Shown piece by piece: positions 12,861 to 21,676 of a stretch of DNA of 64,000 nt. A program made the position numbers and the translations under genes. The stretch spans positions 24,606-88,605 of the forward strand of contig NZ_WLZU01000006.1 in NCBI RefSeq assembly GCF_009870755.1, written 5' to 3'. The DNA is from Streptococcus halichoeri. Lineage in GTDB: Bacteria; Bacillota; Bacilli; Lactobacillales; Streptococcaceae. The notes below the pieces were generated by a model. It worked only from the letters and a program-made list of their open reading frames with translations, did not search any database and had not been told where the DNA came from. How positions within the stretch are numbered: position 1 is the first letter of the stretch; every line of letters begins with the position of its first letter.

Positions 12861-12889
12861 ATTGTATCAAGCTTGTTTAAGGTGGTCAA
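12861..12889 (-). promoter_or_regulatory. Near-consensus promoter abutting the start codon
   Basis: On the minus strand TTGACC, a 17-nt spacer, and TACAAT, then only 7 nt (AGATTGT) to the ATG. The predicted transcript would start at or within a base or two of the start codon. The -10 is one arm of the inverted repeat ATACAAT-AG-ATTGTAT. Confidence 0.8.
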
Positions 12890-13078
12890 AATTTAGAGGT
12901 GTTTTTTTTCTGTGTGAGGAGCTAGCAAAAGAAGGCAAGGCAGCAAGCAGCTTCAGAACGTGGACAAACTCCTATCGAATGTCATCTTTTGAATTAGCCT
13001 AAGTGAGCTGCTAAATTGCTAAACTCTTAGAAACGTTAATCTAGCAATGCTTCTGAGAGTTCTTGATTAGTATCACAG

Positions 13079-13123
13079 AAAAAAAGATTGAAGAAAATTG
13101 TCCAAAATGGACTTTTTCTTCAA
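13079..13123 (-). terminator. Terminator of the third DacA paralogue
   Basis: TTGAAGAAAATTGTCCA at 13088-13104 pairs with 13108-13123 (one bulge) around an AAA loop. On the minus strand the hairpin is followed by a T-run (13079-13085). Confidence 0.8.
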
Positions 13124-13210
13124 CCTGAGGCAGCAAGCAGCTTGTCTTTAAAGCCTAAAAGGTTGCGTTGGCTCAAAGAGGTGTGATTGCTGTGAGCTGC
13201 CTTGGCTGAC

Positions 13211-14455
13211 TTATAGATTTTGGTTGACATAATCAACCCAGTGATTCCACCAAACTTTAAGGAAAAAGCTGCGGGGGATGGCCTTTTGTGTGACAAGCTT
13301 AGTTTGGGGCATCTTACCCATGTAACCTCTTCCAATGTTGTTTTTATCAACGAGCGTAATGCTAGCAACGGTTTGATGCTTAGCCAAAGGGGCAAAATAC
13401 TGGGCCTGTGTTTTGTTTACTTGATAGGTTAGCTTTTTGCCCTTTACCCGGGGTTGGACAGCAGTGAGCGTTGTAGCTACCTCAAGCGGGATCAACTTAT
13501 CAGGACTGTCTTTAACGGTTAATCGAGGTTGCCTCAGGCTTTGCCCTTTTTTAAGAATTGTGACCTTTTGAAATTGCTTGGTAATCTCATCAAGGAAACG
13601 ATTGGCAACCTGGAAGCGTTCGGTAGGTTGATCTTTTCCTTGATCAACATTTAGTAAAACCGTTACAATGGAGAGATCGCCTTCTGTTGAACTGGTGACT
13701 AATGAGGAAAGACCCTGAGCAGAAGTTCCTAAAAAAAGACCTTGGCTACCTTTTCGGGCGTAGGGCATACCTGGTAAAAGATAGTTATAGGAAAAGATGG
13801 TTTGCCCAGCAAATGTTGCACTGGCTTGACTAGTGATTTGGGTAACTTGAGGGAAGTCCTTCAATAAATGGTAGGTGGCGATGGCAACATCACTAGCAGA
13901 CATTTGGTTTTCTGCTGTCTTAGCCAGCTGCGGCTTAGCAAATTCCCCCAGCTCCTCATTGGCTAAACCACTGGCGTTGATTAACTTACTATCCGTTGCT
14001 CCCCAGGCTTTTAGCTGCTGGTTCATTTTTTTCACAAAAAGTTCTTCTGTGCCAGCAATAGCTTCAGCTAGGGCAATGGCTGGGCTATTGGCATTAGTGA
14101 CTAACATCGCTGTGAGTAAATCCTGAACAGAATATTGGCGCTTGTCTAAGGGAACATTGCTAATGTGATACTGAGATGTTAGCCAGTAGGGGTAGTTAGA
14201 AATGGTCACTGGGCTGTCCCATTTGAGGTGCCCTTTTTGCACTTCCTGATAGACGAGATAGGCTGTTACCACCTTGCTAATAGAGGCTACAGGCAGAGCT
14301 TTATTGCTGTTTTTTTCAAAGAGAATTTTACCAGTTGCAGCTTCAAAGGCAAAGCCGCTCTCAGCAGCAAATGGGATTGGTTTGGATTGAGCCTGAGCCT
14401 TATTGACACAGAAAAAAAGCATAAGCAATAGCAGGCGTGTAAATTGTTTAATCAT
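13211..14455 (-). CDS. DacA-like protein with degenerate active site
   Basis: Third peptidase S11 paralogue, 414 aa, with signal peptide (to about residue 23), PBP5-type C-terminal domain and an aromatic amphipathic C-terminal anchor (FFLKVWWNHWVDYVNQNL). It aligns with the second paralogue throughout. The first motif S58-I-S-K61 is kept, but the S-A-N triad is N121-A-N123, and K-T-G is F241-L-G243 in the otherwise matching block GSQGLFLGTSAQG. The loss of the S-x-N serine and the K-T-G lysine predicts little or no carboxypeptidase activity. The frame is intact and the gene has its own promoter, ribosome-binding site and terminator, so it looks maintained rather than decayed. Confidence 0.87.
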   Translation of the reverse strand: MIKQFTRLLLLMLFFCVNKAQAQSKPIPFAAESGFAFEAATGKILFEKNSNKALPVASISKVVTAYLVYQEVQKGHLKWDSPVTISNYPYWLTSQYHISNVPLDKRQYSVQDLLTAMLVTNANSPAIALAEAIAGTEELFVKKMNQQLKAWGATDSKLINASGLANEELGEFAKPQLAKTAENQMSASDVAIATYHLLKDFPQVTQITSQASATFAGQTIFSYNYLLPGMPYARKGSQGLFLGTSAQGLSSLVTSSTEGDLSIVTVLLNVDQGKDQPTERFQVANRFLDEITKQFQKVTILKKGQSLRQPRLTVKDSPDKLIPLEVATTLTAVQPRVKGKKLTYQVNKTQAQYFAPLAKHQTVASITLVDKNNIGRGYMGKMPQTKLVTQKAIPRSFFLKVWWNHWVDYVNQNL

Positions 14456-14481
14456 CCTTAACTTCCTTAATCATTTTGTTA

Positions 14482-14490
14482 ATTATACCA
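14482..14490 (-). promoter_or_regulatory. Extended -10 promoter of the third DacA paralogue
   Basis: On the minus strand TGGTATAAT, a perfect extended -10, about 27 nt before the ATG. No good -35 was seen. Confidence 0.65.
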
Positions 14491-14674
14491 TATAAATAAT
14501 ACTAAAAAGTTGAAATGATCAGAAGAAGATGAAAAAGTAAATCGCTACCATTTTTTAAAGTATGGTGCTTTGACGGCAAAGCAATTGAGAAACAAGCCAT
14601 TCTAACGGGTAAATAGAGACAGAAATGTCACTTTAACGAGAAAATTGGGAATTCTCATTTTAAGTAATATAAAA

Positions 14675-14689
14675 AATAGTCAGAAAATT
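14675..14689. promoter_or_regulatory. CodY-like box upstream of oppA
   Basis: AATAGTCAGAAAATT matches the CodY consensus AATTTTCWGAAAATT at 13 of 15 positions. It lies just upstream of the oppA core promoter. Opp operons are known CodY targets in streptococci and lactococci; binding here is inferred. Confidence 0.6.
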
Positions 14690-14720
14690 TATGCTTGGTT
14701 CTTTTTTTAACTAAAATTTA

Positions 14721-14729
14721 TGATATAAT
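14721..14729 (+). promoter_or_regulatory. Promoter of oppA
   Basis: TGATATAAT, a perfect extended -10, 49 nt before the ATG. The -35 region is a poor T-rich stretch. Confidence 0.75.
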
Positions 14730-14777
14730 ATTTTCAATTAGCAAATAAAAATGCTCAAAAAGTTTTAGGAGAAGCTT

Positions 14778-16754
14778 ATGAAAAAAGGTAAATGGTTAGC
14801 AGTAGCCGGTGTTACAGTCTTATCGGTATCCGTCTTGGCTGCTTGTGGTAATTCTAACAAAACAAGCAAAGGCAGTGTTTACAATTATGTCTACGTTCAA
14901 GACCCAGATACCTTAGACTATACGATTTCAGGCCGTGCTTCGACCAGTGATGTCACGCAACAGGCCATTGATGGTTTGCTCGAATATGATCGTTTTGGCA
15001 ATCTCATCCCTTCTTTGGCTAAAAAATGGACTGTTTCAAAAGACGGTTTGACCTATACTTACAAGCTCCGTGACGATGCCAAATGGTATACGGCTGATGG
15101 CGAAGAGTATGCTAAGGTCACAGCCAATGACTTTGTCACAGGGGTTAAACACGCTGCAGATAAGAACTCTGACGCTCTTTATCTTATTCAAGACTCAATT
15201 GCTGGTCTAGATGATTATATCAATGGTAAAACCAAAGATTTCTCGACTGTAGGTGTTAAGGCGCTAGATAAACATACCGTTCAATATACCTTAAAACAAC
15301 CAGAAAACTTCTGGAATTCCAAATTGACCTATGGGGTCTTGGCTCCGGTTAACGCTGATTTCTTAAAATCCAAAGGAAAAGACTTTGGTAAGGCTTCAGA
15401 TGTTTCTTCGATTCTCTACAATGGTCCTTACCTTATCTCCTCACTGACCAGTAAGTCTTCTATTGAATTCACGAAAAATGAAAACTACTGGGATAAGAAA
15501 AATGTGCACATTGATAATGTTCAGCTGACCTATTATGATGGGCAGGACCAAGAATCGCTCTTTAGAAACTTTGATAAGGGTGCCTACACAGCTGCTCGGC
15601 TATTTCCGACAACGCCTTCTTACAAAACAGCTAAGAAAAAATACGGCGAGAGCATTACCTATGGACCGCAAAAGTCAAATACCTTTTTTGTAACCTTTAA
15701 CTTGAATCGTACTGCTTATGGACATACCAAAAAGACTAATGATAAGCAAAAAGATGATACCCATAAAGCTATCTTAAACAAAGACTTCCGACAAGCCTTG
15801 ACCTTTGGCTTTAACCGTAAATCCTATTCTGCCCAATCAGCTGGTCAAGAAGGTGCTGATAAATCCTTGAGAAATATGCTAGTACCACCAGCTTTTGTGC
15901 AAATCAAGGATCAAGACTTCGGTAAAATCGTTGAAAAAGATTTAGCAGCCTATGGTGATCAATGGAAAGGTATCAATCTAGCTGAAGCTCAAGATGGCCT
16001 CTACAACAAAGACAAGGCTAAGGCAGCAATAGCTAAGGCTAAGGAAGCCCTTCAAGCACAGGGCGTTCAGTTCCCAATTCACCTTGATTTGCCGCAAGAA
16101 CAAACAGCAACAGTGCTCTTACAGCAAGCTCAGTCAATGAAGCAATCTATTGAAGACACACTTGGTAAGGAAAATGTTGTTATTGATATTGTTGAGCTGC
16201 AAAGCGATACTTACAATAATGTTACTTATATGGCAGAAACCCCTGCCCAACAAGATTGGGACCTTAACACAGCATCTGGTTGGAGCCCTGACTACACTGA
16301 TCCAGGTTCTTATCTTGACATCTTTAACTCAAAATTACCAACTGCCCAAACGAAATTCATCGGTATTCAACCTTTGAAGGATCAAGCAATTGTTTCAGAG
16401 GCTGGCTTAGATGACTTTACTCAATTGGTCACTGAGGCAAGCAAGATTACTAATGATCAAGAAGCTCGCTATGAAAAATATGCTCAAGCCCAAGCAGCCC
16501 TTATTGATTCGGCAGTTTATATTCCAACTGTTTCATTAGGTGGTACACCAAGGGTTACGAGAATTGTTCCTTATTCTAATGCTTTTGGTTGGGCAGGTGT
16601 TAAATCTGATGATACCTATTACAAATACATGAAGATTCAAGACAAGCCAGTAACAGTTAAACAACAGGCCAAGGCCGCAAAAGAATGGGAAAAGGCTAAA
16701 GAAAAAGCAACTAAAAAATATGAAGAGTCATTAGAAAAGCATATTGAGAAATAA
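14778..16754 (+). CDS. oppA: OppA, oligopeptide-binding lipoprotein
   Basis: Extracellular solute-binding protein (family 5) of the oligopeptide permease, 658 aa. A lipoprotein signal peptide ends in LAAC with the lipidated Cys at residue 23. The SBP_bac_5 domain follows. The tail beyond about residue 625 is lysine- and glutamate-rich and probably helical. In pyogenic streptococci Opp imports nutrient and signalling peptides, including Rgg-type pheromones. It heads oppABCDF and is separated from oppB by a hairpin, so it should be produced in excess over the membrane components. The ATG follows AGGAG. Confidence 0.94.
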   Translation: MKKGKWLAVAGVTVLSVSVLAACGNSNKTSKGSVYNYVYVQDPDTLDYTISGRASTSDVTQQAIDGLLEYDRFGNLIPSLAKKWTVSKDGLTYTYKLRDDAKWYTADGEEYAKVTANDFVTGVKHAADKNSDALYLIQDSIAGLDDYINGKTKDFSTVGVKALDKHTVQYTLKQPENFWNSKLTYGVLAPVNADFLKSKGKDFGKASDVSSILYNGPYLISSLTSKSSIEFTKNENYWDKKNVHIDNVQLTYYDGQDQESLFRNFDKGAYTAARLFPTTPSYKTAKKKYGESITYGPQKSNTFFVTFNLNRTAYGHTKKTNDKQKDDTHKAILNKDFRQALTFGFNRKSYSAQSAGQEGADKSLRNMLVPPAFVQIKDQDFGKIVEKDLAAYGDQWKGINLAEAQDGLYNKDKAKAAIAKAKEALQAQGVQFPIHLDLPQEQTATVLLQQAQSMKQSIEDTLGKENVVIDIVELQSDTYNNVTYMAETPAQQDWDLNTASGWSPDYTDPGSYLDIFNSKLPTAQTKFIGIQPLKDQAIVSEAGLDDFTQLVTEASKITNDQEARYEKYAQAQAALIDSAVYIPTVSLGGTPRVTRIVPYSNAFGWAGVKSDDTYYKYMKIQDKPVTVKQQAKAAKEWEKAKEKATKKYEESLEKHIEK

Positions 16755-16767
16755 GGCTAGTTCAATT

Positions 16768-16800
16768 AAGAACTTTCTCTGTACGTGAGGAAGTTCTTTT
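16768..16800 (+). terminator. Attenuating hairpin between oppA and oppB
   Basis: AAGAACTT at 16768-16775 pairs with AAGTTCTT at 16791-16798, with a CTC/GAG extension inside and a short T-run. It is a modest terminator in the middle of an operon, which suits partial read-through. Confidence 0.75.
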
Positions 16801-16821
16801 GAGCTTATTATGAGGATTGGA

Positions 16822-18321
16822 ATGAAAAAGTATATATTCGAACGCATCCTAAGGTCATTGGTTTCGATTTTGTTGGTAACAACCTTGACTTATGTCATTG
16901 TCTTTACCTTGGTACCGACAAGCTTGATTTTTAAACAAGACCCTAATTATAACAAGATGGTCACAACACCAGATAAAAAGGACAATTATCGCAATACGGT
17001 TTTTCAGCGTATGGGCTATATAACTTACTATAACAGTAAAGAACTTAAAAATAGAGCTGAAAAAGTGGATAAGAGTGTTACCGTCGAACCTACCCAAAAG
17101 AATAAAAAGATTTACCAGAAATACCTTAAAGAATTAGGTCATGGTTGGCAGTTGAAAACTTTTACAGAGAGTAAAGAGTTTTATGCTATCCGCAAGATTC
17201 CCATTCATGAGCGGGTTTGGAATTTCTTTAGCCATATGATTGTGATTGATCATCCTTGGGTTATTCAAGATCCAAAAAATCCTAAGTTAGAACGTTACGT
17301 TCGACCAGAAATTGATCCGGCGGTCGGTCCAGCTTTGGTTGGTTCAGGGACCAAACATAAATATTTGATCTATTTTAATAGTGCTTTTCCTTTTATTCAT
17401 CAAAACATTGTTAGTTTTGACCTTGGAACTTCCTATCCCACCTATGCTAATATTCCGGTCATTCAGGTAATCACGCAAGGCCAGGGGCGGACACTGTCAG
17501 AGCAAACGAAATTCCCGACTGGAGTCACTAAATTCTCCCCGATTGACATCTACTCTCGTACCTATAAGTCCCCTAGTCAAGCGGATGCTCGTGACCGAGC
17601 AAACTTTGGGGCAAAAGATCCCTATACAGCAACCAATAATAAGCATGCTGAGCCATCTATGATTGCCAATTCCTTCAAGATTGGGATTATCGGTGTACTC
17701 CTCTCTTATGTTTTAGGCTTACCAATTGGGATGTTAATGGCTTATTACAAAGATGGTGTTTTTGATCGTTTCTCAACGGCTGTGACAACTTTTATGTTAG
17801 CTTTGCCAAGTATTGCCCTCATCTATATTATTCGATTTTTAGGTTCAAAAGTTGGCTTACCTGATACTTTTCCTTTGCTCGGGGCAGGAAATCCTAAATC
17901 TTATGTGCTACCTGCTCTTATCTTGGGGATTCTTGGGACGCCAGGAACAGTTGTCTGGTTCCGTCGCTATATTGTGGACTTGCAAGGGAGCGACTTTGTC
18001 CGTTTTGCGCGTGCTAAGGGCTTAACAGAGGCAGAGATTTCCAAACATCATCTTTTTAAACAAGCCATGGTGCCAATTGTAAATGGTATTCCTCAAGCCA
18101 TTGTTGCAACGATTGCTGGTGCAACCTTGACCGAGACGGTCTTTGCCTTTCCAGGCATGGGGAAAATGTTAATTGATGCCATCAAAGCCGCCAATAACTC
18201 AATGGTAGTGGGACTGGTTTTCATTTTCGCGGTCTTATCTATTTTGGCATTGCTAGCAGGGGATATATTAATGACGATTTTAGACCCACGGATTAAATTA
18301 TCAAGCAAAGGAGGGAAATAA
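16822..18321 (+). CDS. oppB: OppB, oligopeptide permease membrane subunit
   Basis: First membrane subunit of the Opp ABC importer. I choose the ATG at 16822 ([12 protein letters not shown], 499 aa), preceded by GAGG at a good distance. An ATG four codons upstream at 16810 is possible but lacks its own site. There is an N-terminal membrane helix, a large extracytoplasmic insertion (about residues 35-280) usual for Opp of this group, then the permease domain with the EAA loop around [21 protein letters not shown]. It overlaps oppC by one base. Confidence 0.92.
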   Translation: MKKYIFERILRSLVSILLVTTLTYVIVFTLVPTSLIFKQDPNYNKMVTTPDKKDNYRNTVFQRMGYITYYNSKELKNRAEKVDKSVTVEPTQKNKKIYQKYLKELGHGWQLKTFTESKEFYAIRKIPIHERVWNFFSHMIVIDHPWVIQDPKNPKLERYVRPEIDPAVGPALVGSGTKHKYLIYFNSAFPFIHQNIVSFDLGTSYPTYANIPVIQVITQGQGRTLSEQTKFPTGVTKFSPIDIYSRTYKSPSQADARDRANFGAKDPYTATNNKHAEPSMIANSFKIGIIGVLLSYVLGLPIGMLMAYYKDGVFDRFSTAVTTFMLALPSIALIYIIRFLGSKVGLPDTFPLLGAGNPKSYVLPALILGILGTPGTVVWFRRYIVDLQGSDFVRFARAKGLTEAEISKHHLFKQAMVPIVNGIPQAIVATIAGATLTETVFAFPGMGKMLIDAIKAANNSMVVGLVFIFAVLSILALLAGDILMTILDPRIKLSSKGGK

Positions 18322-19247
18322 TGGCTGAGATTGATAAAAAGAAGTTTGAATTTGTCGAACTAGATAGTTATGCATCAGAAGTCATTGATGCCCCTTCTTA
18401 TTCCTACTGGAAATCTGTTTTCCGCCAGTTTTTCTCACGGAAATCAACGGTCTTTATGCTTGTTATTTTGACCGCCATTATTTTAATGAGTTTCATTTAT
18501 CCCATGTTTGCCAATTATGACTTTGGGGATGTTTCCAACATTAACGACTTTGGCAAACGGTATATTTCACCCAACGCTGACTATTGGTTTGGGACTGATA
18601 AGAACGGCCAGTCTTTATTTGATGGTGTTTGGTATGGAGCGCGCAACTCCATCTTGATTTCAGTGATTGCAACAGCGATTAATATGGTCATTGGTGTTGT
18701 GGTTGGTGGACTTTGGGGTGTTTCTAAGACAGTCGATAAGGTCATGATTGAAATCTACAATATTATTTCCAATCTACCTCAAATGTTGATTATCATTGTC
18801 CTCACCTATTCTATCGGTGCAGGGTTTTGGAACCTGATTTTTGCTTTTTGTGTGACCGGTTGGATTGGTATCGCTTACGCAGTGCGCGTGCAAGTGCTGC
18901 GTTATCGGGATTTAGAATATAATCTTGCTAGTCAGACCCTGGGCACACCAACTTATAAAGTAGTTAGTAAGAATCTCCTGCCACAATTGGTTTCTGTTAT
19001 TGTATCGATGGTCTCACTCTTGTTGCCAGCCTACATTTCATCTGAAGCCTTCTTGTCATTCTTTGGCCTTGGTTTGCCCTTATCTCAGCCAAGTTTGGGA
19101 CGGTTGATTTCTAACTACTCTTCAAATTTAACGACAAATGCTTATCTCTTTTGGATTCCGCTTACGACGCTTATCTTAGTTTCTCTCCCACTATACATTG
19201 TGGGACAAAACTTAGCTGATGCAAGTGACCCAAGAACTCATAGATAG
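18321..19247 (+). CDS. oppC: OppC, oligopeptide permease membrane subunit
   Basis: Second membrane subunit of the Opp importer (308 aa). The N-terminus is cytoplasmic and acidic, followed by a membrane helix near residues 48-68 and the binding-protein-dependent permease domain. The EAA region is [21 protein letters not shown]. The start ATG shares its A with the last base of the oppB stop and has AAAGGAGG upstream, so translation is coupled. Confidence 0.93.
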   Translation: MAEIDKKKFEFVELDSYASEVIDAPSYSYWKSVFRQFFSRKSTVFMLVILTAIILMSFIYPMFANYDFGDVSNINDFGKRYISPNADYWFGTDKNGQSLFDGVWYGARNSILISVIATAINMVIGVVVGGLWGVSKTVDKVMIEIYNIISNLPQMLIIIVLTYSIGAGFWNLIFAFCVTGWIGIAYAVRVQVLRYRDLEYNLASQTLGTPTYKVVSKNLLPQLVSVIVSMVSLLLPAYISSEAFLSFFGLGLPLSQPSLGRLISNYSSNLTTNAYLFWIPLTTLILVSLPLYIVGQNLADASDPRTHR

Positions 19248-19255
19248 GAGCAGCC

Positions 19256-20326
19256 ATGGAAGCGAAAAAAGAAGTAATTTTAAGTGCAAAAAATATTGTT
19301 GTTGAATTTGATGTTCGTGATCGTGTGCTAACAGCTATCCGTGATATTTCACTTGATTTACATGAAGGAGAAGTGCTAGCAGTGGTTGGTGAATCAGGTA
19401 GTGGAAAATCAGTGTTGACAAAGACCTTTACCGGCATGCTAGAATCCAATGGTCGCGTTGCCTCAGGTAGCATCACCTATCGGGGCCAAGAATTAACAAA
19501 GTTAAAAAATCATAAAGATTGGGAAGGTATCCGCGGAGCAAAAATTGCGACGATCTTTCAAGATCCCATGACCAGCTTGGACCCGATTCAGACTATTGGT
19601 AGTCAGATTACCGAAGTGATTATCAAACACCAAAAACAATCCAAGGCACAAGCCTACAAAATGGCCATTGATTATATGACTAGAGTCGGCATTCCTGAGC
19701 CTGAGAAACGCTTTTATGAATACCCTTTCCAGTATTCAGGTGGAATGCGGCAACGTATCGTTATTGCCATTGCCTTGGCTTGTCGACCAGATATTTTAAT
19801 CTGTGATGAGCCCACAACGGCTTTGGATGTGACTATCCAGGCGCAAATTATTGACTTGCTTAAGACATTGCAAAAAGAGTATGGCTTTACCATTATCTTT
19901 ATCACTCATGATTTGGGTGTGGTAGCCAGCATCGCGACAACTGTCGCCGTCATGTATGCTGGTGACATTGTAGAATACGGCACAGTCGAAGATATTTTCT
20001 ACGACCCTAGACATCCTTATACCTGGAGTTTGTTGTCAAGTTTACCTCAGTTGGCTGATGATAAAGGCGTTTTATTCTCAATCCCTGGCACCCCGCCTTC
20101 TTTGTATACTCCAATTGTTGGGGACGCCTTTGCACCGCGTTCTCGCTATGCTATGACAATTGACTTTGAAGAAAATGTGCCTCGTTTTGACATTTCAAAC
20201 AGCCACTGGGCCAAGACTTGGTTGCTGCATCCGGATGCCCCTAAGGTTGAAAAGCCTGAGGTCATCCAAAATATTCACGAAAAAATTTCTAATAAACATG
20301 TTTATAAGGGGGAAGGAAATGTCTGA
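19256..20326 (+). CDS. oppD: OppD, oligopeptide permease ATPase
   Basis: ATP-binding subunit of Opp, 356 aa. Walker A is GESGSGKS near residue 47, signature YSGGMRQR, Walker [13 protein letters not shown]. The C-terminal oligopeptide/dipeptide transporter extension contains the [13 protein letters not shown] motif seen in OppD proteins. The 3' end overlaps oppF by 8 nt. Confidence 0.94.
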   Translation: MEAKKEVILSAKNIVVEFDVRDRVLTAIRDISLDLHEGEVLAVVGESGSGKSVLTKTFTGMLESNGRVASGSITYRGQELTKLKNHKDWEGIRGAKIATIFQDPMTSLDPIQTIGSQITEVIIKHQKQSKAQAYKMAIDYMTRVGIPEPEKRFYEYPFQYSGGMRQRIVIAIALACRPDILICDEPTTALDVTIQAQIIDLLKTLQKEYGFTIIFITHDLGVVASIATTVAVMYAGDIVEYGTVEDIFYDPRHPYTWSLLSSLPQLADDKGVLFSIPGTPPSLYTPIVGDAFAPRSRYAMTIDFEENVPRFDISNSHWAKTWLLHPDAPKVEKPEVIQNIHEKISNKHVYKGEGNV

Positions 20327-21254
20327 GAAATTAGTCGAAGTTAAGGACTTGGAAATTTCCTTCGGTGAAGGAAAGAAAAAATTTGTAGCGGTGAAAAATG
20401 CCAATTTCTTCATCAATAGAGGTGAAACCTTTTCCTTGGTTGGTGAGTCAGGAAGTGGTAAAACAACGATTGGCCGGGCGATCATTGGTTTAAATGAGAC
20501 AAGTTCAGGGCAAATTCTCTATGATGGTAAACAAATTAACAAAAGCAAGAGTAAGTCAGAACAGGTTGATCTAATCAAGAAAATCCAAATGATTTTTCAA
20601 GATCCAGCTGCTAGTCTAAATGAGCGAGCAACAGTAGATTATATTATCTCAGAAGGGCTTTATAATCATAAGCTGTTTAAAAACGAAGAAGATCGGAAAG
20701 CAAAAATTAATCATATCATGACAGAGGTCGGCTTGTTGTCTGAACATCTGTCTCGTTATCCGCATGAATTTTCCGGTGGACAGCGCCAGCGGATCGGCAT
20801 CGCGCGTGCCTTAGTCATGGATCCAGAGTTTGTCATTGCAGACGAGCCGATTTCGGCCTTGGATGTTTCGGTGCGTGCTCAGGTTTTAAACCTTTTGAAA
20901 CGGATGCAAAAAGAAAAAGGACTGACCTATCTGTTCATTGCACATGATTTATCAGTCGTACGCTTTATCTCTGATCGTATTGCGGTTATCCATAAGGGAG
21001 TGATTGTTGAGGTTGCAGAAACCGAAGAGCTCTTTCTCAATCCCATCCATCCCTACACTAAATCACTCCTGTCAGCCGTTCCTATTCCTGATCCTATCTT
21101 AGAAAGACAAAAGAAACTAGTCATATACTCGGCAGATCAGCATGATTATTCAGTTGATAAGCCACAGATGGTAGAATTAAAACCTGGCCACTTTGTCTGG
21201 GCTAACCAAGCTGAACAGGAGATGTACAAAAAACAACTCAACCTTTCATCATAA
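20319..21254 (+). CDS. oppF: OppF, oligopeptide permease ATPase
   Basis: Second ATPase of Opp, 311 aa from the ATG at 20319, which follows GGGGGAAGG inside the end of oppD. The frame extends further upstream within oppD but without a site or family similarity. Walker A is GESGSGKTT, signature FSGGQRQR, Walker [13 protein letters not shown], with the C-terminal [16 protein letters not shown] motif. Last gene of the operon, with a strong terminator 15 nt downstream. Confidence 0.94.
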   Translation: MSEKLVEVKDLEISFGEGKKKFVAVKNANFFINRGETFSLVGESGSGKTTIGRAIIGLNETSSGQILYDGKQINKSKSKSEQVDLIKKIQMIFQDPAASLNERATVDYIISEGLYNHKLFKNEEDRKAKINHIMTEVGLLSEHLSRYPHEFSGGQRQRIGIARALVMDPEFVIADEPISALDVSVRAQVLNLLKRMQKEKGLTYLFIAHDLSVVRFISDRIAVIHKGVIVEVAETEELFLNPIHPYTKSLLSAVPIPDPILERQKKLVIYSADQHDYSVDKPQMVELKPGHFVWANQAEQEMYKKQLNLSS

Positions 21255-21676
21255 GCTTAAGCAATCAAGCGTTTTCTAAAAACAAGACAGGCAGTCTTGG
21301 ATTTAGAAGACGTTTTTTAGTAGAAATCAACCCAAAATAGAGAAATTTTTGCTTCATATACTTGAGCCTACTCCAGGGATCAGTCTGCAGACAAAACCTT
21401 TGCTGTAAGAGAGCTATGATTTAGGTGTTTGCTATTTTTGATAAGTGCTTGTAGTTGTACTGCCTAAGAGCACTTCAAATCCTCGAGTTTTGGACTCTTT
21501 TATTTTGCGTCTGGACACTAAACAAGACCTAACGGATTTTCAAATACTTAACAAATCATAGCAGTTTTGGTTTGGGCTTAAGAAATTCAAATTATGAGCT
21601 CTTTTTATTTCTGTTTCTGCTTGAGTTTGTGATAGACTTAGTCATAAGGTTAAGGATAGAAATAAAGGGAGAATTC
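21255..21676. other. Intergenic region after opp
   Basis: 422 bases with the opp terminator at the start. The rest has no supported gene. A weak inverted pair AAGTGCT/AGCACTT lies near 21440-21475. A frame open into the following EIIC-like gene from 21572 has no ribosome-binding site. Confidence 0.6.
21270..21318 (+). terminator. Terminator of the opp operon
   Basis: Arms 21270-21288 and 21294-21312 pair over 19 positions with a few mismatches around AGGCA, followed by six T. Confidence 0.88.

Larger units (their letters stand above)
12854..13210. other. Intergenic region between DacA paralogues
   Basis: 357 bases containing the second paralogue's promoter and the third paralogue's terminator. 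A 15-bp direct repeat GGCAGCAAGCAGCTT occurs at 12939-12953 and 13129-13143. No gene is supported. Confidence 0.65.
14456..14777. other. Divergent promoter region dacA3 / oppA
   Basis: 322 AT-rich bases between divergent genes. Contains the leftward extended -10, a CodY-like box and the oppA promoter. No gene. Confidence 0.75.

Noticed and set aside
21572..21676. 35-codon extension of the EIIC-like protein
   Set aside because: No site before it, while ATG 21677 follows AAAGGGAG.
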